Origin: Methanobacteriota archaeon
Lineage (GTDB): Archaea > Thermoplasmatota > Poseidoniia > Poseidoniales > Thalassarchaeaceae
NCBI GenBank assembly: GCA_002725475.1
Contig: PBPH01000092.1
Span: forward strand, 1 to 23,173
Length of the DNA: 23,173 nucleotides
Direction: 5' to 3'
The translations under genes and the position numbers were made by a program. The first letter of the stretch is position 1. The number at the start of each line of letters is the position of its first letter. The notes under the pieces are model-generated. The model ran no database searches. It was not told where the DNA came from and saw only the letters and a program-made list of their open reading frames with translations. Shown here one piece after another: positions 1-7,024 of the stretch.

Positions 1-22
1 CCAAGCCATCGCCCAAACACCG

Positions 23-745
23 ATGTCGGAAATGGACGCCCTCCGCCATGAAAATGAATCACTTAGAGGTGCAGTTACTGGTGCAACTGGAATTATTGAA
101 GATCTAGATAACCCTCCCATGCCACCCATTGTAGGAGAAGATTTTGTGGTACCATCTCATGTAGTCGGCGATTTTGTTAGGATAGGTAGGCAACTTCAGA
201 GAGAAGGACTAACTCATGCATCATCTGGTAGTATTTCCACTCTATCACTAGATGAACCAAATTTAGTACATATGACGCGCGCAGGATCTTCATTAGGACA
301 ACTTGATGAAAGGCACATAGTTTCAGGAAGATTGGGTGAAAAAGCCCCATTTGGTGCAGGAGATTCTTGGAGAATACATACTATACTCCTAGCTGTAACA
401 TCTCTTCAACATAATGGAAGGGCGGCCTGCGCTCATCTCCCAGCCCCTTATTCTACAGCAATGTCACTCGAGCAAGATTTGTTTGTTTTACGACCAAAGG
501 ACTCATCTGGAAAAGATAGATTTGAATCAGTTGTAATAGTTGATTCTGATGACGTCACTGAAGATGATTTCTTGCGCCAATTATCCGAAGGATTACAACA
601 ATCAAATTGTAAGGCGATAGTTGTTAGGGGTGGTGGAATATATGCTGTTGGTGCTGATTTTAATGAAGCGTGGGACAACGCTGCAGCGATAGAACATAGC
701 ATGAAAATTGCTTACTTAACTCGTCTTGCAGGTATAGATAGTTGA
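23..745 (+). CDS. class II aldolase/adducin-fold protein, metal site lost (left edge open)
   Basis: The C-terminal 200 residues follow the class II aldolase/adducin pattern: an N-terminal GSIS stretch (about residues 69-72, compare family GNIS), an acidic residue before a helix (D114, where the family has its catalytic Glu), CAHLPAPYSTA at 136-146 (family HTH-xPYxTA) and RGGGIYAVG at 202-210 (family RNHGVVAVG), then a helix rich in Ala and Glu. Family members bind Zn through three His and cleave or isomerise sugar phosphates. Here two of the three ligands are replaced (Cys136 and Gly204), so I infer a non-aldolase or structural role, as in adducin. The reading frame stays open to the first bases of the window (it would add QAIAQTP), so the ATG chosen may not be the true start and more protein could lie upstream. 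The first 35 residues are hydrophilic and possibly coiled. Fold call fairly sure; function unknown. Confidence 0.7.
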   Translation: MSEMDALRHENESLRGAVTGATGIIEDLDNPPMPPIVGEDFVVPSHVVGDFVRIGRQLQREGLTHASSGSISTLSLDEPNLVHMTRAGSSLGQLDERHIVSGRLGEKAPFGAGDSWRIHTILLAVTSLQHNGRAACAHLPAPYSTAMSLEQDLFVLRPKDSSGKDRFESVVIVDSDDVTEDDFLRQLSEGLQQSNCKAIVVRGGGIYAVGADFNEAWDNAAAIEHSMKIAYLTRLAGIDS

Positions 746-792
746 GCGGCAATGTTCATTGAACGAAGCCATCGCACAGTATTTTGAGAGAC

Positions 793-1380
793 ATGGCAGA
801 CCCACTTGTTATCGACGTAGTTGACAATGGTGGCCAGTGGACACATCGTGAGTGGAGAATGTTACGATATCTAGGTGTAGACACACAAATAATATCCAAT
901 AACACGCCAATTTCTGAACTTAGGGATTTAGATGGACTTCTTCTTTCAGGGGGGGCTGCACGTGTTGGTTTATCTGGAAAACTTGGTAATTGTGCAGAAT
1001 TGTTATCGCTAGATTTGCCCATACTTGGAATTTGTGCCGGGCATCAATTTATGGCCCGCCATTATGGTGGCGATTGCGGTGAATCGCAATCTCCAGAATT
1101 CGGTGCAATGGAGATATCTCTAGTCGATGGGGGTGGTGGAATATTTGATGGAACCCCACAAACACAAGTTGTCTGGGAAAGCCACAATGACGAAGTGACA
1201 ATAGTGCCTGATGATTTTCGAATAACTGCCAGCAGCCCCTCTTGTCGTGTCCAAGCCATGGAAAATGTTGCAGGGGATCGTTTTGGCCTACAATTTCATC
1301 CAGAAGTAAATGATTCAGAATATGGTGCTAAAATTATGGAAAACTTCGTAATTATTTGCAAAAAAGCAAGTTCTCAATAA
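793..1380 (+). CDS. guaAA: GMP synthase, glutamine amidotransferase subunit A
   Basis: Class I glutamine amidotransferase that hydrolyses glutamine and passes ammonia to the separate ATP-pyrophosphatase subunit (GuaAB), converting XMP to GMP in the cytoplasm. Visible: N-terminal DNGGQWTHREWR (residues 11-22), typical of archaeal GuaAA; LSGG at 51-54 for the oxyanion region; nucleophile Cys81 in LGICAGHQ; PEFG at 101-104; WESHNDEV at 128-135; and the catalytic pair His169/Glu171 in QFHPEV. At 195 residues it has the full length of the stand-alone subunit. The ATP-pyrophosphatase partner is not in this window, which is common in archaea. The ATG was chosen over an in-frame TTG nine bases upstream because family members begin only a few residues before the first beta strand. 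Confidence 0.95.
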   Translation: MADPLVIDVVDNGGQWTHREWRMLRYLGVDTQIISNNTPISELRDLDGLLLSGGAARVGLSGKLGNCAELLSLDLPILGICAGHQFMARHYGGDCGESQSPEFGAMEISLVDGGGGIFDGTPQTQVVWESHNDEVTIVPDDFRITASSPSCRVQAMENVAGDRFGLQFHPEVNDSEYGAKIMENFVIICKKASSQ

Positions 1381-1383
1381 ATA

Positions 1384-1396
1384 CGCCCAAAGGGCG
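1384..1396. repeat. GC-rich perfect hairpin after guaAA
   Basis: CGCCC-AAA-GGGCG, a five base-pair stem with a three-base loop, begins three bases after the guaAA stop codon and lies 35 bases before the next start codon. No T-run follows it, so it is not a typical archaeal terminator; it may be an RNA-processing or stability element. Chance occurrence is possible. Confidence 0.35.
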
Positions 1397-1430
1397 AGGT
1401 TGAAAAAGGGCGGGCAGGTCGGCCGGACAC

Positions 1431-1745
1431 ATGGACAGAGTATACACATTCCTCGATGATCGGATGTTCACTTACAGGTGCATCAATATTAATTGCAAAG
1501 AAAACCACCGCTCAAAGGGTTGGACACAGTGGATAAACTGTGAGGCTTGTGGCGCACATGCTCTACCCACAGAAGTTCTCTACCGGTGCCTCAAGTGCGG
1601 CGCTATGGAAGCTTTTAGCCAAGAAAAGACTGGAGTCTCTTGCCGTAGCTGTGGATTCAGAATTTTCATCAAACCCCGTCGTTCAGGAACAGATCCAGAG
1701 ATTGATGGCGGTGAAGGCGCTTACAAGATGATTAAAGCCGATTGA
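1431..1745 (+). CDS. rpo12: RNA polymerase subunit Rpo12 (RpoP)-like, with N-terminal zinc ribbon
   Basis: The second half (about residues 51-83, YRCLKCG...GVSCRSCGFRIF.KPR) matches archaeal Rpo12/RpoP, the small zinc subunit that joins the Rpo3-Rpo10-Rpo11 side of RNA polymerase (eukaryotic Rpb12). Its Zn ligands are Cys53, Cys56, Cys71 and Cys74. Usual Rpo12 proteins are about 45-60 residues and start right at this motif; this one has about 50 extra residues carrying a second Cys set (Cys17, Cys22, Cys37, Cys40), which reads as another zinc ribbon. No ATG, GTG or TTG lies just before the Rpo12 module, so the extension appears to be translated; an internal Met12 is an alternative start. The C-terminal 20 residues are polar. 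It could instead be another zinc-ribbon protein that resembles Rpo12. Confidence 0.75.
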   Translation: MDRVYTFLDDRMFTYRCININCKENHRSKGWTQWINCEACGAHALPTEVLYRCLKCGAMEAFSQEKTGVSCRSCGFRIFIKPRRSGTDPEIDGGEGAYKMIKAD

Positions 1746-1780
1746 AAAAACTCATCAATTAGCAACCATCTCGGCAAACG

Positions 1781-2170
1781 ATGGCGGAGCGTAGATTGGT
1801 GTCAAGCGGCACTCCTTTTGAGAAAGTTGCAGGTTACTCGCGAGCAATTAGGGTTGGTGATGTTGTCCATGTTGCAGGGACGACAGCCACAGATTCAGAT
1901 GGCAACGTGTTAGCAAAAGGCGATGCAGTAGAACAATGCCGCATAATTTTTGGAAGAATTGAGAAAGCATTGAATGAAGCATCATCATCTCTTTCTGATG
2001 TCGTAAGGACAAGAATTTTTGCTACAAGGGCAAAAGATTGCGATTCAATAATGAAGGTACATGGTGATATTTTCAGAGAAATCCGCCCAGCAGCAACTCT
2101 TGTAGTAGTTCATGAATTAGTTAATCCCGAAATGTTGTTAGAAGTAGAAGTAGAAGCCCTAATACAATAG
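1781..2170 (+). CDS. Rid (YjgF/YER057c/UK114) family protein lacking the catalytic Arg
   Basis: A 129-residue single-domain protein with the Rid fold: a strand around VVHVAGTTA (28-36), the helix EQCRIIFGRIEKAL (51-64), SLSDVVRTRIF (70-80) and the C-terminal RPAATLVVVHEL then LLEVEVEAL. RidA enzymes hydrolyse reactive enamines/imines from PLP enzymes and need an Arg in the motif PARSCVEV; here that position is Ala105 (RPAATLVVV). Established work on the family separates Arg-containing RidA/Rid1-3 from Arg-lacking groups (Rid4-7), and this protein fits the latter, so imine deaminase activity should not be assumed. It starts 36 bases after the rpo12 gene and reads in the same direction. Family membership is secure; the substrate is not known. 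Confidence 0.85.
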   Translation: MAERRLVSSGTPFEKVAGYSRAIRVGDVVHVAGTTATDSDGNVLAKGDAVEQCRIIFGRIEKALNEASSSLSDVVRTRIFATRAKDCDSIMKVHGDIFREIRPAATLVVVHELVNPEMLLEVEVEALIQ

Positions 2171-2229
2171 TGATTTAATATTGTTAGCGTTGACTTCAAA
2201 GACTGTGAGCCCAACCTAAGTCCATTCCC

Positions 2230-3375
2230 ATGCCAAGTTGGTTAGAAAAGCACTCTCCGCGCCGATTTGATCAATTGGCCTTTCCAGAAAAAATTCGTAG
2301 TACGTTAACTACTGTTAGCCTATCTGGTAGTTTGCCACATTTATTGATTACAGGACCGCCCGGCGTGGGTAAAACTGCGGCATGGCATCTCATCGCCCGA
2401 CAAGTTCTCGGGCCTGGTTGGAAATCAACAGCTCATGTTATTCAAGCTAGAGATTTGTCTGGTAGTTCCGGTGCTATGAAGAAATTTGAGGACTTTTTAC
2501 GCCCAGCGGGGCGCTCCTCTAAAGACACAATTTCAGGCCGAACAAGCCTCGAAGCATTTGATAGAGAGATGTGGAATGTTTCCAATGACGAAGACCCACC
2601 TCCCGCAGGTGTAGAATTAATTTCTCCAGATAAAGGAACAATCCCCATAAGCCGTTTAATTATCATTGAAGATGCGGATCATCTTGGTTCTAAAAGACAA
2701 GCCTATCTTAGGAGAATGATGGAATCAGAATCTACATCATCTAGATTTATTTTCACTGCACGGGCACCTAGTAGAATAATGGATGCACTTCGTAGTAGGA
2801 GTAAACACGTGAGAATACCGTCAATCGAACCCGATAGGTTGGAAGGGATATTGAATCATATTTCAGCTAAAGAGAGAATTGAATTAGCAGACGGTTTACT
2901 TGGCGATATAATTCATGTTAGTGGCGGAAATCTTAGAAAAGCACTGTTCATTCTAGAACTACTCGCAAAAACAGGACAAGTAGGTGACCGTTCATCAGTT
3001 CACAAGTTAGTTGCGGCTTCCACTTTACAAGGTGGTAAATTGATGATAGAAATGGCATTAAGGGGGCGTATTATTGAATGGAGATGGGAAACTGTTTATG
3101 GCCGCAAGAAAAAAGTTCTTTCAGGAGCATTAGCAGAACTTGATAGATTAATGAAGGATTTCGCATTAGATTCATATGATATTATTTCACAATTACATCA
3201 AGTATTAACATCTGGCAGGTTAATGCTCCCCCCTAATTTACAAGATGAATTATTGACTAGACTTGCAGAATGTGATGTGAGACTCAATCGTAGTTCATAT
3301 CCAAGAATTCAATTCGAAAAATTTCTTCATGAAGTATCAGAAGCCGGTATTCGTCATGGTATGGTAATTGCTTAA
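2230..3375 (+). CDS. RFC small-subunit-like AAA+ clamp-loader ATPase, divergent
   Basis: It begins PSWLEKHSPRRFDQL (2-16), the usual opening of replication factor C subunits, followed by SLPHLLITGPPGVGKT with Walker A at residues 42-49. Walker B is LIIIEDADHL (143-152), with Glu-Asp-Ala-Asp where RFC has DExD. The sensor-1 region is FIFTARAPSRI (173-183), lacking the usual Asn. The Arg-finger motif is SRS (189-191) instead of SRC. The sensor-2 region SGGNLRKAL (231-239) is present, then a C-terminal helical collar domain. About 94 residues separate Walker A and B against roughly 60 in typical RfcS, so there is an insert around residues 90-135. RFC loads the PCNA sliding clamp onto DNA. These changes suggest a second, specialised RFC subunit rather than the main RfcS, or a delta'-like non-hydrolysing member. 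It ends 40 bases before tRNA-Arg. Confidence 0.8.
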   Translation: MPSWLEKHSPRRFDQLAFPEKIRSTLTTVSLSGSLPHLLITGPPGVGKTAAWHLIARQVLGPGWKSTAHVIQARDLSGSSGAMKKFEDFLRPAGRSSKDTISGRTSLEAFDREMWNVSNDEDPPPAGVELISPDKGTIPISRLIIIEDADHLGSKRQAYLRRMMESESTSSRFIFTARAPSRIMDALRSRSKHVRIPSIEPDRLEGILNHISAKERIELADGLLGDIIHVSGGNLRKALFILELLAKTGQVGDRSSVHKLVAASTLQGGKLMIEMALRGRIIEWRWETVYGRKKKVLSGALAELDRLMKDFALDSYDIISQLHQVLTSGRLMLPPNLQDELLTRLAECDVRLNRSSYPRIQFEKFLHEVSEAGIRHGMVIA

Positions 3376-3415
3376 TAGCCACAATGGTCATCTAAGACTT
3401 GTTTGTCGAGTGTTC

Positions 3416-3489
3416 GGGCGCGTGGCCCAGCTGGATAAGGCGGCGGCCTCCTAAGCCGCAGATCGCGGGTTCAAATCCTGCCGCGTCCG
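3416..3489 (+). tRNA. tRNA-Arg (anticodon CCT)
   Basis: A full cloverleaf folds by hand. The acceptor GGGCGCG pairs with CGCGTCC (one G-T), the D stem is GCC/GGC with GG in the loop, and the anticodon stem GCGGC/GCCGC holds loop CTCCTAA with anticodon CCT at 3450-3452. The T stem GCGGG/CCTGC has loop TTCAAAT, and the discriminator is G. It reads AGG codons. No intron is seen and CCA is not encoded, since a T-run follows directly. Confidence 0.95.
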
Positions 3490-3495
3490 TTTTTT
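3490..3495 (+). terminator. T-run terminator of tRNA-Arg
   Basis: Six consecutive T, followed by CTTTC, directly abut the 3' end of the tRNA. Oligo-T tracts on the coding strand are the known intrinsic termination signal of archaeal RNA polymerase. It would also separate the upstream gene run from the flavoprotein gene. Confidence 0.6.
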
Positions 3496-3558
3496 CTTTC
3501 ATAGTATCAGATTCTCGTTGCGTCGAGTTTATGATGCGACTGCGTGTGGCGCCCGATA

Positions 3559-5049
3559 ATGGATGCTTGGGACGTAGTTGTTGTAGGCGGTACAGTAGCG
3601 GGATTGCGTGCGGCAATATCAGCACATGACGAGGGTTCTTCCGTATTGGTTCTTGAAGAAGGGGCAATTGGTTCAGGGGGTTCATCAACATCTGTGGAAG
3701 GGCTTGCAGCCTCAATTAATGAGTCAAATAACAAATCACATGCTAGTGATACAATCAACACTGGTGCAGGAATGTGCGACGAATCAACAGTTCACAACCG
3801 AACCAATTCATCCTTTGATCATCTTGCTCAACTAGAAAGATGGGGTTTGGTTCTACGTCGCACGTCTAATGGCACACCTCATTTAATTTCAGGGCCAGGC
3901 CATAATCTTGCAAGAGTAGCTACTACTGGAGATACAACAGGCCGAGAAATATATTCTATCCTACAAGAACAATGTATGAAGCGTTCAATTACTATTCGAG
4001 GAGATACACAATCAATTTCTTTAGTAATTGATGGTAACTCAATAGTTGGGTTAGTTACAATAGATGTACAAAGGGGCGATTTAGTTGCAATACAAGCAAA
4101 ATCAGTAATTCTTGCTACAGATGGTTTTGAGTCTGCTTGGAATGGTGGCAGTGGTGGTGCAGGCTTATGGTTGGCTCAAGATGCAGGAGTAGAATTAACT
4201 AACATGGAATTTGTTGCATGGAATCCATTGTCTATGTCTATGCATGGACTCCAATTTCCTTTTTCAATTCTCAACGACGGCGCGACTGTACGTTCAGCAT
4301 CAGGTGATGGTGTTGAATTTCCAATAGATGGTGGCATGTTTTCAGCATCTCAGTCTTTAATTTCAACTGAACAACAATGTGTTCTCGATGCTCGTGTTCT
4401 TGATAGGGGAACCTCTACATGGTATGGGGATACATCTGAAAGAGTATCATCAAGGCTAGGCGGAGAATTAACTGAAACTGTAATTCCAATATCACCTAGA
4501 GTATCTACAACATTGGGTGGCGTCCCTTGTGACTCGACTGGAACGGTGTCAGATTTTGTTGGATTATACGCTGCTGGTGATTGTGCCTGTAGTGGATTCC
4601 ATGGAGCAGATATTGCTGTAGGTAATCGACTTCTTGAATCTCTAGATGGTGGCAAGAATTCTGGGGTTAATGCAGCTAAATATGCTAGCGGAGTTGATTT
4701 CAGCGGTTCAGATTTGATTGAAACGTCTTTATCATCTTCTGCATTAAAAATTGCTAAAATAATGGGCGGCGATGATAATGGGCAAACACGCGGCCAAATA
4801 ACCACTAAATTAAATTCGATAATGAGCGAATCAATGGGAGTTAATAGAAACACATCATCACTATTATCGGCAATGACTCAGATATCTGAATTAACACAAT
4901 TATCTATTTCATTATCTGATGATAATCCGGTAATGAATACTGAATTAACCGAATTATTCAGAATAGAAGGTTTGGTAAAAATATCCCAAACGGCAATTTC
5001 TTCAGCTGCCTCTAGGGATGAGTCTTGTGGCAGCCACCGAATAGATTAG
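3559..5049 (+). CDS. FAD-dependent protein of the FrdA/SdhA/NadB fold, active site altered
   Basis: A 496-residue flavoprotein. The N-terminal dinucleotide-binding motif is VVVVGGTVAGLRAA (6-19) and a second FAD segment GSGGSSTSVEG lies at 38-48. DTTG at 125-128, VILATDGF at 183-190, GLYAAGD at 335-341 and a C-terminal ESCGSHRID follow the order of fumarate reductase/succinate dehydrogenase and aspartate oxidase flavoproteins. Several residues that handle the dicarboxylate in those enzymes are changed: the QFHPTG His is Asn222 (WNPLS), the HYTMGG His is Ser316 (VSTTLGG), and the HGANRLG Arg is Ile352 (HGADIAVGN). The Arg region DARVLDR (278-284) remains. The covalent-FAD His is also absent. 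No iron-sulfur subunit or nadA/nadC lies nearby. The protein ends right after the HxRxD-like motif, so its C-terminal domain is short. The ATG was chosen over an in-frame GTG 15 bases upstream. Substrate unknown. Confidence 0.8.
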   Translation: MDAWDVVVVGGTVAGLRAAISAHDEGSSVLVLEEGAIGSGGSSTSVEGLAASINESNNKSHASDTINTGAGMCDESTVHNRTNSSFDHLAQLERWGLVLRRTSNGTPHLISGPGHNLARVATTGDTTGREIYSILQEQCMKRSITIRGDTQSISLVIDGNSIVGLVTIDVQRGDLVAIQAKSVILATDGFESAWNGGSGGAGLWLAQDAGVELTNMEFVAWNPLSMSMHGLQFPFSILNDGATVRSASGDGVEFPIDGGMFSASQSLISTEQQCVLDARVLDRGTSTWYGDTSERVSSRLGGELTETVIPISPRVSTTLGGVPCDSTGTVSDFVGLYAAGDCACSGFHGADIAVGNRLLESLDGGKNSGVNAAKYASGVDFSGSDLIETSLSSSALKIAKIMGGDDNGQTRGQITTKLNSIMSESMGVNRNTSSLLSAMTQISELTQLSISLSDDNPVMNTELTELFRIEGLVKISQTAISSAASRDESCGSHRID

Positions 5050-5054
5050 TGTAA

Positions 5055-5066
5055 TTATACAATAAA
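5055..5066 (+). promoter_or_regulatory. candidate TATA box for the FG-GAP lipoprotein gene
   Basis: TTATACAATAAA is the most TATA-like stretch in the 61-base gap. Transcription would begin about 25 bases downstream, near 5085, giving a leader of roughly 25 bases. Position and composition only; no transcript data. Confidence 0.35.
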
Positions 5067-5110
5067 CTACCATCCGGAATATTGACCATCTTAGCCTGTT
5101 TGGCATTAAT

Positions 5111-6370
5111 ATGCAAACACGTATTCACCTAGTGTTGCTGATGTTTTTAGTTACATCATTATCTGGTTGTGTAGAGCCACCAGAAAAAATTCCTTGTGAA
5201 GAAGGATTGACAACTATCGAACATTTAACCGATCCAGATGATGCGACAGTTGCTAATATCAATTTAGCAGATCTTGATGGTGATGGTGTGGACGAAATAT
5301 TCTCAACTCGTCCTTTAGATGGTTTTTTTACTCGCTGGATATGTGATGGGGATGGGTGTATTGAAGAGATTTTTAGTGAAAATTTAACCGCACCAGTAAG
5401 AACACATATTGTAGATTTGGATGGGGATAATTTCACCGATATTATAGTTTCAGATATTGGTATTTTGCCTCCGGCAGACGATTTAGTTGGTAAAGTGGTA
5501 ATGTTCAAAGGGTTAGGTAATGGTGAATTTGAAACTTTAACAATAATTGATGGAATAGGTAGAACTGTTTCAGCAGAATCTGGAGATTTTGATTCAGATG
5601 GTGATTTAGATTTAGTTGTGTGTGAATTTGGTAATTTTGAAGGGAGTGTATTTTGGCTTGAAGCATTAGGAAATAATTCTTGGATTAGACATGATATAGA
5701 TGAGAGGTCTGGAGCAATCCACGCTTATCCTGTAGACATTGATAATGATGGTGATCTCGACATAACAGTATCTCTATCTCAAGTTTATGAAGAAGTCAAT
5801 ATCTACCGCAATAATGGTGAAGGCATTTTCTCCAAAAATTCACTGGTTAATTTAGATGATACTTATTTTGGCATGTCTGGTATTGAAATTGTAGATTTAG
5901 ATCAAGATGGAGATTATGACATAATCTATACTAATGGTGATACATTGGATATGGATTTTCCAATTGAGTCAGATCCCAATGAATATCATGGGGTAGCTTG
6001 GCTTGAGAATGATGGTAATGGATATTTTACTAAACACGAATTAACAAGAGTATGGGGGGCCTTTATTGGGCACCCTGTTGATATCGATTCGGATGGCGAC
6101 TTAGATATCATCATCGGCACATTTCAAATTGCAGAAATGTTTCCAGACGCCACCCGTACAGACTTAGTCTTGTTAGAAAACAACGGTGACCAACAGTTTA
6201 CTAGGCATAATATCACAAACATTCTAAGATATATAATCACCTTTGATTCAGGAGATATAGACGGCGATGGCGATATTGAATTAATAGGGGGCAGTCATCG
6301 TATTTCGTTTGAAGGGCCCAGCCATAGGGGTATTGAATTTACATGGGTAGAGCCAGGAGGTTGCGATTAA
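5111..6370 (+). CDS. FG-GAP/VCBS repeat secreted lipoprotein
   Basis: The N-terminus is a signal peptide with a lipobox-like end: hydrophobic LVLLMFLVTSLSG then Cys20, the likely lipid-modified residue. The remaining 400 residues are a beta-propeller of FG-GAP/VCBS repeats, marked by Ca-binding loops of the DxDxDG type. At least seven are readable: DLDGDGVDEI, DLDGDNFTDI, DFDSDGDLDL, DIDNDGDLDI, DLDQDGDYDI, DIDSDGDLDI and DIDGDGDIEL. Such proteins sit outside the membrane and bind calcium; roles include adhesion and polymer binding, but nothing here fixes the ligand. The calculated character is strongly acidic, typical of marine surface proteins. Its stop codon overlaps the start of the HIT gene (TAATG), suggesting coupled translation although the products act on opposite sides of the membrane. 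Confidence 0.88.
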   Translation: MQTRIHLVLLMFLVTSLSGCVEPPEKIPCEEGLTTIEHLTDPDDATVANINLADLDGDGVDEIFSTRPLDGFFTRWICDGDGCIEEIFSENLTAPVRTHIVDLDGDNFTDIIVSDIGILPPADDLVGKVVMFKGLGNGEFETLTIIDGIGRTVSAESGDFDSDGDLDLVVCEFGNFEGSVFWLEALGNNSWIRHDIDERSGAIHAYPVDIDNDGDLDITVSLSQVYEEVNIYRNNGEGIFSKNSLVNLDDTYFGMSGIEIVDLDQDGDYDIIYTNGDTLDMDFPIESDPNEYHGVAWLENDGNGYFTKHELTRVWGAFIGHPVDIDSDGDLDIIIGTFQIAEMFPDATRTDLVLLENNGDQQFTRHNITNILRYIITFDSGDIDGDGDIELIGGSHRISFEGPSHRGIEFTWVEPGGCD

Positions 6371-6804
6371 TGGAACCAAGTATATTTTCAAAAATAATTA
6401 CTGGTTCAATCCCTGCTTCATTCATCGCCAGGCGAGATTTGTGGGTTGCTTTTCTTGATATTAATCCGAGAGCCGAGGGTCACACACTTGTGGTGCCGGT
6501 TGAACAAAAACAACGGATTCGAGATTTATCAACGGAATCCCAACGATCGTTAATTGAAGGAGTGAGCGAAGTTTCTAGCAAACTTTGCAGCCATTTCAAT
6601 ATTGAAGATTGTTCGATAGTAGTTCATGACGGCCCAGCAGCAGGACAAGAGATTCCACATGTACATATTCACATCATACCAAGAAGTAAAGGAGATGGTG
6701 GAAAGAGTTTGTTAGCGATGTTTCCAGATGTTCCTAACCCAGGGGTAATAGAACCTAATTTTTCAGAATTGGCGGAACTTGCAAAAACCCTGTATCTTGA
6801 TTAA
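6370..6804 (+). CDS. HIT-family (histidine triad) nucleotide hydrolase
   Basis: A 144-residue cytoplasmic protein with the family signature HVHIHIIPR: His97, His99 and His101, with the nucleophilic His in the middle of the second half. It has the N-terminal IFSKIITGSIPA (5-16) that opens Hint/HIT proteins, and the NPRAEGHTLVVP stretch (32-43) of the nucleotide pocket. Family members hydrolyse AMP-lysine, AMP-NH2, dinucleoside polyphosphates or similar phosphoramidates. The ATG inside TAATG was taken as the start because homologues begin just before EPSIFSKI; an in-frame ATG 27 bases upstream lies inside the preceding coding sequence. Its end overlaps a possible small membrane ORF on the other strand by four bases. 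Confidence 0.92.
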   Translation: MEPSIFSKIITGSIPASFIARRDLWVAFLDINPRAEGHTLVVPVEQKQRIRDLSTESQRSLIEGVSEVSSKLCSHFNIEDCSIVVHDGPAAGQEIPHVHIHIIPRSKGDGGKSLLAMFPDVPNPGVIEPNFSELAELAKTLYLD

Positions 6805-6902
6805 TTATCTAAATTATATTTCAAAATATCTAGTAATATTCTGGCGATACCAAATCCAAAAATAACCAAGGCCCCCCAAAGAAAGTAACCCCACCATTCC
6901 AC
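6801..6902 (-). CDS. possible 33-residue single-TM small protein
   Basis: On the minus strand a GTG-initiated frame encodes a Trp/aromatic N-terminus (MEWWGYFLWG), then a hydrophobic run ALVIFGFGIARILLDIL and a short polar tail KYNLDN. That is the layout of a single-pass small membrane protein. It is convergent with the HIT gene, sharing four bases at the stops. No strong ribosome site is seen upstream (only GGGG at about -7), the frame is open for only 7 more codons before a stop, and there is no ATG. Protein-like composition in a 220-base gap is the sole support, so this is a candidate, not a firm gene. Confidence 0.35.
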   Translation of the reverse strand: MEWWGYFLWGALVIFGFGIARILLDILKYNLDN

Positions 6903-7010
6903 AAACCCCGCAAAAGTTGTAATTAATCAACCATTCACATACTTTGACCGCTAAGGGTTTAGATTAAGTATGAAGTCTATTGCATTCGGGTATAGCAGTA
7001 GAGTTTGCTA

Positions 7011-7016
7011 AGGGGT
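7011..7016 (+). promoter_or_regulatory. possible ribosome binding site of the giant surface protein
   Basis: AGGGGT sits eight bases before the ATG at 7025. It is purine-rich and partly complementary to the CCUCC end of 16S rRNA, and it favours this ATG over the in-frame ATG nine bases further on. The rest of the gap (6903-7010) holds an AT-rich TTTAGATTAA at about 6957 that could be the TATA element, and nothing else I recognise. Confidence 0.35.
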
Positions 7017-7024
7017 AGAATTGA

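Noticed and set aside
4350..4853. Long antisense open frame (167 codons) within the flavoprotein gene
   Set aside because: It lies wholly opposite a gene with clear FAD motifs and its translation shows no domain or plausible start context; it is a shadow frame.
5270..6300. Tandem DNA repeats in the FG-GAP gene
   Set aside because: The repetition is at protein level (DxDxDG loops); the DNA units differ in sequence and spacing, so this is not a satellite or CRISPR-like array.
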